Part shown: piece by piece, positions 1 through 9,041 of the stretch
Layout of the letters: every line of letters begins with the position of its first letter
Numbering within the stretch: position 1 is the first letter of the stretch
Position numbers and translations under genes: made by a program
Origin: Brachypodium distachyon
Taxonomy: Eukaryota > Streptophyta > Magnoliopsida > Poales > Poaceae
Assembly (NCBI RefSeq): GCF_000005505.3
Contig: NC_016132.3
Coordinates: forward strand, 1,178,001 to 1,242,000
DNA: 64,000 nt
Direction: 5' to 3'
Notes under the pieces: model-generated
Told to the model about the DNA's origin: nothing
The model's input: the letters and a program-made list of their open reading frames with translations, nothing else
Databases searched by the model: none

Positions 1-794
1 GAGCCTGAGAATTTCTCTTACACGGTAAAGTAGTTAAGATAAAGGTTTAAAATTTTGTTGTTCAAACTTTCGGTACCCACCGAAATGACCAAAATTTTGG
101 TAATTCCGGAAGTATTGCAGGTTTTGGTGTTTGAAATTTCAACAAAAATTAACCAAATTTTATAAAAATTGTAGCAAAACATAAGTTTGTCTAGCACAAG
201 TTATGCAATATATAGCTATCAGTCAAAACATAAGTTTGTTGAGCTCAAGTTGTAGTCAAACTTAAATTCTTAACCGAAAGGCTAAATTTTGAAACCCACT
301 GAAATTATCCAAAACTTTGCCGAAATTTCATCAAAATTTAAAACTTTGATTAAGATATAACAGTTGCATCATATGCATGATTGAACTGAACTACCTTTTG
401 TTTTGGACTCAAGTTATATTAGTGAAACTGAAATTTTTAACCGAATCTAAAGCCTAAAATTTTCAGACCACGAAATTATCAAAATTTAAAACCTTGGTTA
501 AGAGATTACAGTTGCATGTATTGAACTGGTCAGCGATCATTTTCGATCCATGGCGATGAATTAACTGCATACCATTTGTGCAGCCCAAGCATCATCTCAA
601 GGGGAAACACGCTTTGCTCGAGCTGATTACAAGCTTCCCCGACAGCCTTCCGGTTGCCGAGGTCGTTGATCGATGCTTATCTATCTGTACTGCTTATCTA
701 TCTGTACACCATGTCTAGCCGGGCGCTAGCTCCGCCCACCATATATATATTTTTTTTCTCTTTTAGCTCCAGAGAACTCAGCTGACATCTACAA
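1..794. other. AT-rich intergenic stretch, no gene seen
   Basis: The first ~530 bases are AT-rich and contain several diverged internal repeats of the phrase 'accgaaatt...aaaattt', in keeping with decayed intergenic or transposon DNA. I see no open reading frame with recognisable protein similarity and no clear element termini. Confidence 0.4.
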
Positions 795-875
795 CTCCCT
801 CCGATCCTAAATTTTGGCGTTGTTTTAGTGCAAATTTGAATTAAAACAACGACAAGAATTTAGAATCGGAAGGAG
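795..875. mobile_element. Stowaway-like MITE (81 bp)
   Basis: The stretch begins CTCCCTCCGATCCTAAATT and ends with its near-perfect reverse complement (AATTTAGAATCGGAAGGAG). It also has an inner inverted repeat around GTTGTTTTAGTGCAAATTTGA. The CTCCCTCC terminus is the hallmark of grass Stowaway (Tc1/Mariner) MITEs. The expected TA duplication is not clean on the left; instead 'gacatcta' recurs on both flanks. Confidence 0.75.
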
Positions 876-1344
876 TAGATGACATCTACTGGCTGTCAGG
901 CCAGCAAGACATGGTGCACAAGAACGGCAGACCCTAGATCGAGGATAACAGCGAACAAGGTGTTGAAGAAGCTGTTCCACGAGATGAAGCAGCCGAAGGA
1001 TATGGCAGACATAGAGAAGGAGCTCCGGAGGGAACGGCCAGCCACCGATATGGCGAAGCGGAGCTGGTCTGCGATGGCCTGTCACTGAAGCCGGAGGAAG
1101 AAGAAGACGAAGCAGCGCATGTGGGATCACGGGCAGGACTGGAAAGCTCACCAACGCACATCTTCCTGAGCTACTCGACCTGCCCGGTAGATTTCGAAGA
1201 ATTTTTTTCTGATCTGATACAATTTGGTGCAATTAGTGCACGTGAAAATTAGTGACTAATAATGCTCGGTTGATATATTCTTGTGCTTCGATTGCGCGAT
1301 GCACCTGGTAATGAAATATCAAGCTTAGAACTGTTAATTTTCTA

Positions 1345-1456
1345 CTCTCCCGTCCCATATTAAGTGTCGAAATATTACATGTATCTAGACGCTTTTTAGG
1401 TATAGATACATGCATATTTAGAGAAATTTAAGTCACTTAATTTGGGACGGATGGAG
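1345..1456. mobile_element. Stowaway-like MITE (112 bp) with TA target duplication
   Basis: The element starts CTCCCGTCCCATATTAAGTG and ends CACTTAATTTGGGACGGATGGAG, which is its inverted repeat. It is flanked on both sides by TA, the target duplication of Tc1/Mariner-type elements. It has no coding capacity. Confidence 0.85.
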
Positions 1457-3731
1457 TATTTCTTCTGAAGATCGTTTCAGATCATAAAGCTCTGACCGAT
1501 GTGATCATCTATGAATCCAGTGTATTGCATGCATGCAAAGCGTCTTAGCTCTATAAGGGGACTACATGCATGGTAGGGTAACTTAGCATTTTAGCAAAGA
1601 AGCCTTTCCGGAACAAACCCACACAAGTAGGGATGCTATGCATGCAACGACATTCAGACAGATTAAACTGCATGCATTTCTATATATCGATCGATCGAGA
1701 GCGACAACGAGAAGTCAAGAATCAAGACATGCATGCATGCAAAGATTGACCAGGTTATTTCCCTCGCGTTGCCGTGAAAAATTGTGTATGCACATCTGGA
1801 TATGATGTTAGGAGCAAATATCAAACGAAGCAGTAACATCTCTGGGTTTCAATGATCCTTACTTAATGTGATGCCTGTGCAGGCTAGGTGTTTGTTAGAT
1901 TGATTGCTTGGCATCCATGCTCATTGTGCCGTGTGTGTTAACTGAATCCTATTACTCCAGTGTCTACACGTTGCTTCCAATCTGATGTTACTCCTATGGG
2001 TGTATTATCTCCTTTACCTGATTTGCTAATACATTCGCATGCTCTAGATCACTGCTGGGTCCAACGAAAATGGTTTATTCTTTGTTTCGAGTTAAGGAAA
2101 ATGCAAGTGCTCTGCCCATAACAAATGTTTATTTTCCGTTTCCAGCTTAGGAATGTGCCAATATGTTCTTCCAAGACTGGTAGCATGTTGTGTTTATTAC
2201 TAGACCAGAAATTCCATAGTTAGACTGTTCAGTTCATTTGTTGTAGGCAAATTTTGTGTGTCATCCGTATTTCAGGTTTGTTAATGAATCTAGAGAAGGA
2301 ACTCCTATTTTCTTAATCCAATCACTTTTGGAGTCTCAAGATTCATCGAAGTTAACATTGTCAATCGGTTTTTGTCGCATTGTCGAGTAGCAGTATTAAC
2401 AGATACATGCAAGATCATCTACAAGTCTCGGCCTTTGTGTGTCTTTGGTTTGGAGGGGTATGTTAAGACCTGTTGTGATAACATTTCAGGAGAGATTACC
2501 CACTTCTGTGTGCGAAATCAGTAGAAAAAATAATACCTATAAATAAACCATAAACTTGTGATTAAGCGAATCGGCTATGTGATATCTATCAAACATGGAA
2601 ACCATAGGAAGACTTATTAAGTAGGACCTTCGAATCTCAAAGCATCGTACAGGTTGATTAAGATGGGTTTCTCTACTTGTGTCTTCTATACATTTTTCAT
2701 TACCAGCTCCAACTACTTTTGAAAATTGTATTTTGAATAGTGTAATGCTCTGGTCTCACTTGTGGCATCATAGGTAGCACCTTAAATTGCTTCCTTTTTT
2801 TCCAAATGTTCTTGGCTGCTGGAAATTGAAGTGCACTCTCTCCGTATACGGAGTACACAAGTAGGGGTTTAGATACCTAATATACAGATGGAAAAGTAGG
2901 GAATCGAACGATTCGTTCGATCGGAAAAAACGAAAACGTGTCTCGTGCTGGGCGCTGTCTTATCCAAGCCCAAGGCCCATTCGTTAAGTGCTAACAGTTT
3001 ATGTAAATAGGCCTAGGTGGGCTGGGCTGCTGGGAATAGAACATGGAGATCTATTAGGAGGCTGGACTGCTGGAGGCCCATCGTTGGGCAAAAACTGGTT
3101 TCACGCTTTTGTCGCAGTGAGGCAGAATGAGAATTCGAGAGGGCCTCTCAAAAAAAAAAAGGGAATTCGAGAGGAGGGCGCCGGTCGGCGTAGATCGAGG
3201 CTCGAGCCACGCTGGACGAACAGAGAACTGGCAATGATGGGAAATGGTGGGAAAGGGGTTTTTTTTTTTGCCGATGTTAGGCTCGTACTTCGGTAGTTTG
3301 GTGACTGGATAGGTTGCATGTGAAGAGTTGAGATTAATTCCCTAGAGATTAAGATTATAGATACGGTTATGAGAATTTATATACTATTTTATTTTGTTAG
3401 AAACACACATGCTGTTAACTAGTTTTAACAAAAAAAAAGCAATGATATGAAAATTTCAGTACGTAATATGTTGCTAAGAAATATCAATGGCATAATGGTA
3501 TGTCGATGAAACAACATTTCAAAATAATTCAACTGATACGAAATTGATATCATAATAAAAATCTCTTGGACTGAATTTGGCTCAGGTAGCTACCGGAGCA
3601 GATATATCGATAACATGCAGAAGAACAAAGGCAACAAATTGTTCGATTCAAAATTCAATTAATGGAGTGTCTTCTTCGTCCCGGCCGGCATGTGGTGCTC
3701 TCTTGGCCACTAGAGTGCCAGCGGCAGCAAA
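1457..3731. other. Intergenic region without a recognised gene
   Basis: I see no supported gene in this 2.3 kb. It contains one copy (about 1835-1924, reverse orientation) of a short repeat that recurs near 6382 and 12812. It also contains a small palindrome (CTCCGTATACGGAG near 2840), poly-A and poly-T runs near 3150 and 3260, and AT-rich sequence from 3340 onward. Confidence 0.4.
1835..1924 (-). repeat. Dispersed repeat, inverted copy of 6382-6475
   Basis: Read on the minus strand, this segment matches 6382-6475 closely (GATGAGCATGGATGCCAAGC, then an AAACACCTAGCCTGCACAGG stretch, then GATCATTG). A shorter third copy is at 12812-12865. The repeat family is not identified and no terminal repeats were recognised. 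Confidence 0.6.
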
Positions 3732-4896
3732 CTAAAGCTGATCAATTTGGAGGCTGACAGCCAGCGTTCCGTCGGGCAGCATCAGCTCCCAAGGCACCTC
3801 CAAGTACATCCCCTGCCCGGCCTGGCCCTTCCACGGCGTCGGCGCGCCGCCGGCAAGCGCGCTGCTTCTCACCCGGGACGTCATCATAGGCCCCATGTTG
3901 TTGTCCACGCCGGGTAAACCCACGACGACGAGCTTGCACCGGTATTGCGGCCCCGCGGCACCCTGACGCAGACCAGGGACACTCCCATGGCCGAGCTGCT
4001 GCCGTTGAGCGTGCCCAGTGACACAAGGAAGACGCTGCGGTCGTCCTGCCCGAGGACGAAGTGCCATGGCTGAGACAGCGGCAGGGTGAGTTTCAAGGGG
4101 TGGCCGTAGCTGACGGTGGATATGGCCCGCGCGTGGGCGGCGTCGAAGTGGCCGAGCAGCGCCAGCGGGGTGCCCAGGAACGAGCAGCCGGGCTCAGGGC
4201 ACAGGCAGGGCGCGTGAAGGCATGTGCGCAGGTGGTTCATGGCGTCGTGGTAGACGATGTGGAGGCCGCAGCCGAACTCTCTGTACACGCACGAAACCTT
4301 GGCGGCGGTGAGGATGGCGTTCAGCGCAGGGCGGGAGGGTTCCGTGCGGCTGCAGAGTTCGCCGTGCATGTGACGGCAGTAGTCGCGGCAGCACACCACG
4401 TGCCCCTCCGCCTCGCACTGCAACACAAAGAAAGAAACCCATTCAAACGTAAGAGATCAAACAAATTTTATCTTTTTCTCTCGCTACCCCAAAACGACAA
4501 ATTCCTGACAGGGCTAAACCGTCAGCAAAGGCCAAAAAACCGTCAGGAACACTTATTCCTAATATAGAAACAAATATCTTTGCATCGATCGACAACTTGG
4601 TTGGGGAGACTCACCTCGAAGAGTGGGGGCTTGAGGGGGCGGCAGCAGCTCTTGCAGTGGAACAAAGCCACGTCGATCCTCGCGTCAATCTGTGGCAGCG
4701 GTGGTGACGGCGGAGGCGGAGGCGCGGCCAAGGACCCATCTTCGGCACCAACTTCTCCTTCCTCACGTTCGTTCTCTTCTCCTTGCTGCTGCAGTCGTTC
4801 TTGCTCGTTTTTCATCACCTGTGCCACCGCTTTCACCTTCTTGCCACCGTCACGGTCCACCGGCGACGGTGCGCCCCTCTTGTTCCGCTCACTCAT
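3732..4896 (-). pseudogene. S1: SINA-like RING/SIAH zinc-finger E3 ligase gene, one frameshift
   Basis: There are two exons on the minus strand. Exon 1 (4615-4896, 94 codons) has a K/R/E-rich tail, a proline run and the first RING pair (HCKSC), ending ..LKPPLFE at a GTGAGT donor. Exon 2 (3732-4417) follows a TTGTGTTGCAG acceptor and carries CEAEGHVVC, a SIAH zinc finger (CVYREFGCG..H..H, CLCPEPGCSF, H..H) and a TRAF-like C-terminus ending QIDQL. The RING is irregular: after GHVVC the ligands run CRDYC, and the last C-x2-C pair is not clear. The reading frame breaks near 3949-3955, in a GGGGCC run. Before it the frame reads ..CVRVPRG; the conserved continuation PQYRCKLVVV is in another frame, as if one base were missing. 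Exon 2 is 686 nt, not a multiple of three. Either this is a recent pseudogene or the run holds a sequencing error. Confidence 0.8.
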
Positions 4897-4971
4897 GTCA
4901 GCCAGGCCAAGAATAGATTTTTGTGATTTTTTTGTTTTCCCTTGGGGATTCTTTTATAGACTCGTTCTGTA

Positions 4972-5280
4972 CATATATGGAGAGTCATTGTTATTTTCTT
5001 GTATTGGAAGAAAACACGTGTTCTGCACCGTATAATGGTATGGAGTCGTTATTCTTTTCTTGTATTGTAAAAACCACGCGCTCTGTACCATGTATTGTAA
5101 ACCGACGCGTTCTCATGTATGTTAGAGAACACACATGGTTTATACAATACAAGAAAATAATAATGACTCCATATATGATACAGAGCATGTGGTTTTTACA
5201 ATACACGAAAAAAATAATGACTCTCCATATACTGTACAGAACAGGTGTTTTCTTTCAATACAAGAAAATAATAACGACTC
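4972..5280. repeat. Long inverted repeat (hairpin) upstream of S1
   Basis: The left arm (about 4972-5114) and right arm (about 5125-5280) are imperfect reverse complements around a ~10 bp loop. Each arm consists of about two diverged ~75 bp units with the core ACAATACAAGAAAATAATAA and GACTCCATAT, so tandem units were inverted as a block. It starts 76 bp upstream of the S1 start codon. A transcript through it would fold into a ~140 bp stem. Possibly a MITE; no target duplication was identified. Confidence 0.7.
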
Positions 5281-5282
5281 TG

Positions 5283-5785
5283 AGGGGCGGAGCCAGGATT
5301 TGGAACATGGATATACACGTTTTTTTTATTAGAGATGATCTAAAGGACGGTAGGTATAGCACCTATGTTTTTTTATTAGAGATGATCTAAAGGACGGTAG
5401 GTATAGCATCTACGGCGCATTGAACAAACATACTACACATGTACTTGGCAAACTAATCTTTTACCACATACAATTTCTTAACGTATACGATGGAGTATAA
5501 ATCACACACCTCAACACACCCGACGCCAAATGAACACGAACACATGTAAAACAATGGTCATACATTTGGCGACTAAACAAGACACAAACTCTACAAAACT
5601 AGCTAGCTAATTAAATCAATCGACATTGAGCTAAACAATATGTAAATAGGACATAAACTCTACAGGAGTTAATAATTAAACACTACACAAATTCTAAATT
5701 TTGCCTACAAATATACAAGCAGTACTCTGCCAAAATACCTGGGTATGCATTGCATACCCAGGCATTAGGCTGGCTCCGCCAAAGT
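5283..5785. mobile_element. Putative non-autonomous hAT-like element (TIR GGGGCGGAGCCAGG)
   Basis: The left end reads AGGGGCGGAGCCAGGAT and the right end CTGGCTCCGCCAAA, an inverted repeat of the kind seen in grass hAT-type elements. Inside are two tandem copies of a 47 bp unit (ATTAGAGATGATCTAAAGGA, starting near 5328 and 5375) and, near the right end, a perfect short palindrome (TGGGTATGCA/TTGCATACCCA). I could not find an 8 bp target duplication, so the boundaries are approximate. Confidence 0.45.
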
Positions 5786-5788
5786 GAC

Positions 5789-5926
5789 ATGGTGGACTTA
5801 CACAACGGGGACAACAACAGGGTGCATCAGACTACATCCACAGTACCCTTGAACTTGCTGGTGCCTCGGGAGCTTATATCGTCCAGCGAAACGCTGACGC
5901 TCAGCGTCCAAATTGATCAGCTTTAG
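5789..5926 (+). pseudogene. Orphan 3' fragment of a SINA-like gene
   Basis: An open frame of about 45 codons ends in ..LTLSVQIDQL and a TAG stop. This is the same C-terminus as S1 (..LAVSLQIDQL), here on the plus strand. No RING or zinc finger precedes it, because the hAT-like element abuts the fragment on the left. It is best read as a broken-off TRAF-domain terminus. It shows that SINA exon 2 material has been duplicated and scattered here. Confidence 0.6.
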
Positions 5927-6225
5927 TGCTGCTGCTGCTGAACTCTGGTGGCCGGCCCAGACGACACCACATGCCGGGACGAAGAAGAGACTTCACTGAA
6001 TTTTGAATACAACAATTTTGTAGCCTTGATCTCCTTCATGTTTTGTGTTATATGGCTTATCGATATGTGGTCGTTATTATCTGCTGTGGTCGTTACCAGA
6101 GCCCAAAATTTCAATCCAATAAAATTTCGCTATGATATCATTTTCATGTCAGTTGAATTATTTTTGCGACATTCATAACTGACACTAATCGCTGGCTGCA
6201 TTAGCATGGGATCATTAGAGAAGAC

Positions 6226-6345
6226 TAATGGACACCCATCTTGTCGATGCGAACGCTGAGCAGCAGCACTTACGACGCTCCAGATCCGACCAAGAACTTC
6301 CTCAAGATGGTCAGCTACTCAGCTCCTCCAAGTCGAACAAGGCCT
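6226..6345 (-). pseudogene. Degenerate duplicate of the S2 C-terminus
   Basis: On the minus strand this reads ..LRKFLVGSGAS-stop-VLLLSVRIDKMG, matching the S2 C-terminus (..PRNFLVGGAAGAADMVLP.. ending VRVDKMS). The DNA also aligns with 6511-6650, including flanking GCTGCATTAGCAT, so the end of the gene was duplicated ~335 bp away and has since decayed. Confidence 0.6.
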
Positions 6346-6381
6346 CGGGCGCCGCGCTGCAGGCCGCTTCAATGTCCACAT

Positions 6382-6475
6382 GATGAGCATGGATGCCAAG
6401 CAATCAATTTATCAAACACCTAGCCTGCACAGGCATCACATTAAGGATCATTGTAACCCAAGAGATGTTACTTCC
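6382..6475 (+). repeat. Dispersed repeat copy
   Basis: This copy matches the reverse complement of 1835-1924 and, over its first ~55 bp, 12812-12865. It lies between the two SINA 3' fragments. The class of element is unknown. Confidence 0.55.
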
Positions 6476-6551
6476 AGCTAACCATCAGGCGCTAAGAAAA
6501 GTGACACCTACAGACACTAATAACAATCGCAGGCTGCATTAGCATACAAGG

Positions 6552-7637
6552 TCAGCTCATCTTGTCGACGCGAACGCTGACGGGCAGCACCATGTCCGCC
6601 GCTCCAGCAGCTCCTCCGACCAAGAAGTTCCTCGGCACCGTCAGCACGGGCAGCGCCTTCACGTCGACGGCCCCGGGCGCCGCGCCGCAGACCGCCACGA
6701 TCTCCACCAACACGGCGTGCGCCCTGCTGTCCGTCTTCATCCCCGGCGCCGGGGGCGGCCCGTTGGCCCACATCTTGACCGCGTACCACGGCGGGCCGCC
6801 GGCCCGAATGTACACGGCCGACACGGCCGTGATGCCGGCCTGGCCGCGGCCCACAGTGAGGAGGAACCCGCTGTCGTCGTTCCCTTCCACGAGCATCAGG
6901 TGCCGCGGCGGCCCCATGGCCGGCAGCCGGAGCATGCCGACCCTGGCGTGCCGGACCTTGTGGACCGGCATGGCGTGCGCGGCCACGAGGTGCACGAGCA
7001 GAGCCTTTGGGGCCCATCTTCAAGGTACTCCATACCTCACCTCCTTCAACCTCCGTGGATCGATTTCGCCTGAAACAAATTAGCAATCAGTCAATCTATT
7101 TGTGTTGTGCTTGTGCAGTGCAAAGGCGGGCACACGGCGTGCGAGAGCTGCCTGGCGGAGATCCCGGACAAGCGGTGCCAGAAATGCGAGCACGGCGGCG
7201 GCGGCTTCGCGGTGCCCGGCGCTGGACAAGGTGGTCTCCTCGACCCAGATCGAGTGCCCGCACGCCGGCTGCCCGAGCTTCGTCACCTACCACGAGGCCG
7301 GCGAGCACCAGAGCGTCTGCCCGCACGCGCCCTGCTCGTGCCCGGAGCCCGGCTGCTTCTTCCAGGCCGGAGGCTTGAAGGGACGGGAGCAGATGGGGCA
7401 GTGGAGCACGCTCGAGTCCATCATCTTCACCGTGACCTCCACCCGAGATCCGCCGGTGCCGGAGCCAGCCTCCGCCGCCACCATTGCTCCGCCGCCTTCG
7501 TGCACGACGATTTCCTGCTTCACCTCGCCGATGGGTGGTGGCTCTAGCCTTGGCTTCTTCATGGCGCTCTGACTCTTCCCCGTCGCCGTCGACGGCGAGC
7601 CGCTGTTATTCCCCACGGCGCCTGCTGCCCCCTGCAT
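6552..7637 (-). pseudogene. S2: SINA-like gene broken by an internal ~354 bp inversion
   Basis: The two outer parts read on the minus strand. 7637-7367 is exon 1, starting MQGAAG and running through a CPICSRPFKPP RING start. 7012-6552 is the exon 2 C-terminus, reading PKALLVHLVAAHAMPVHKV.. and TRAF-like sequence to VRVDKMS. The middle (about 7013-7366) reads on the plus strand. It holds the end of exon 1 (PIFK with a GTACTC donor at 7025), the intron, an acceptor at 7118, and the second half of the RING plus the zinc finger (CKGGHTACESC.., CPHAPCSCPEPGCFFQA). Flipping that block restores FKPP-IFK on one side and GCFFQA-PKALLVHL on the other. Both breakpoints fall in a GGCC tetranucleotide. 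Inside the block one base is missing in GGFA-[R]CPALDKVV (near 7211). The gene cannot encode the protein as it stands. Confidence 0.8.
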
Positions 7638-7939
7638 CCTCTCTCTTGAAACTGCAAAAATGTCTTGTAAAAAAGACAAAAGCCACCTCTGCTCTTTGTG
7701 GTGAAGATGAAGACGGAGGCAGCTCCGGGTAAAGATAGGAAGAAGCAGCTACAGTAGCTCCCAAAGAATTACTGCTGCAGGCTGCTCTATTGGATTGATT
7801 CGGGTCTGCTCCTGCAGGATTTCTAGTACGAAAATAAAATAAAATGTTAATGCGATTGATTGATTGGTTGATTTCCCATTGGCACATGTTGACGCAGTAG
7901 GTCGCACGGCTCCCTAGGCGCTGCTGTTGAACAAACCGT

Positions 7940-7948
7940 GTGGTCTTT
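7940..7948. repeat. Left target-site duplication of the Mutator-like element
   Basis: GTGGTCTTT here and ATGGTCTTT at 11915-11923 flank the element and match at 8 of 9 positions. Nine bases is the usual Mutator duplication length. Confidence 0.75.
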
Positions 7949-8109
7949 GGAACGAGATCCTCTGACGTACTGGTCAATACTGCAGAGGGACATAAGTTAA
8001 ATCTGTTCGTTCATAGTCCATCGGACGGCAGCACATCAAAACTCAACGCGAGTCGGCCCAAAGCCCAGCTCAACGACGGGGAAACAGAAATCGGCGCACT
8101 ACAGCTGAC

Positions 8110-8460
8110 AAAAGGAAGACCAGCGGCGGCGGCGCCCCCTCCTCCCGGCCGTCTCTGCTTCCACCGTGGCGGTGCGGCGCGGCGCGACGCTGGTGGCCCA
8201 GGTGAAGTGCGGCTTGCCGCAGAGGTCTACAGTTCGGCTCATATTGTAGAGGAGGATGGTGGCGTTGATGGCGAAGGCGAGCTGGAGGCCGTCCTCGTCG
8301 CCGGCCGCTGCCCAGGCTCACGCTGGTCCTCCCGGCCGTATCGTCCTCGTCGCCGCGCTCAACCGCTGCCCAGACACACAAGCTGGTCGCGTTCTCGAAG
8401 AGAAGGAGCAGGAGCGCAGGAGCCCGTCCTGGTCGCATTTGACCTGTGCACTGCTGCTAT
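8110..8460 (-). other. GC-rich segment inside the MULE, possible captured gene fragment
   Basis: Between the left TIR and the transposase lies a GC-rich block unlike the AT-rich rest of the element. On the minus strand an open stretch reads LQLAFAINATILLYNMSRTV followed by CGKPHFTWATSVAPRR, which looks protein-like, but I do not recognise the family. A GGCAGCGG..GGCGACGAGGACG unit is repeated near 8290 and 8345. MULEs commonly capture host gene pieces (Pack-MULEs). That is an inference here, based on composition. Confidence 0.3.
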
Positions 8461-9041
8461 CCTGTTGTTAATTGAATTTGGAGACGCAAAGTGCAGGAAG
8501 CATCCTCGCTGTTAAACTGAATTTGGAATTGCAAGAAAGATTGAGACGTAGTTGTGATTAGATGTTATGACTAAAAATAACTACGACAGTACTCTTGCAC
8601 AAAATGGCAATTGTTGATGCTAACTGAATTGCACATTGCTCGTAACTGAACTGAAGTAAATCGGAGCACATGATTGTCAAAAACAGAAATATTTCACCAC
8701 AGCCCAATAAAATCTTCATCTGTGATTGGTCCCTATAAATTTAATAAACAAGTAAGATTTTATAAACAACTATGATCTCTATGTTTGTTTTATAACTATA
8801 TGAACAAGATTACCGTCAATAATTGAGTGAACCTAAGATTGGTCTCGTAGACTTCAGATTCTTTCCCTTTGCCACTATAAACACCATCATTTGCAACTTG
8901 TACTTGTGCATCTGCTTGTGATTGTGTTGGTGCACTGCCACTACCTGCCTCTTCCCCAACCTCTTCTATCTGTGGTGAAATAAAATAGAACGGTTATGAG
9001 AATTGAAGGACAGAATGATAACACTGAAATTGCACTTTTAT

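Noticed and set aside
879..1088. 69-codon frame starting MTSTGCQASK
   Set aside because: Partly helix-like (LKKLFHEMKQPKDMADIEKE) but too short, with no recognisable family and MITE sequence at its start. Could be a gene scrap but not supportable.
4923..5390. Overlapping open frames on both strands near 5 kb
   Set aside because: They arise from the long inverted repeat and its tandem units, not from a protein gene.
7940..8515. 191-codon plus-strand frame starting in the MULE terminus
   Set aside because: It begins in the target duplication and TIR and then runs through GC-rich DNA; the more protein-like reading is on the minus strand.
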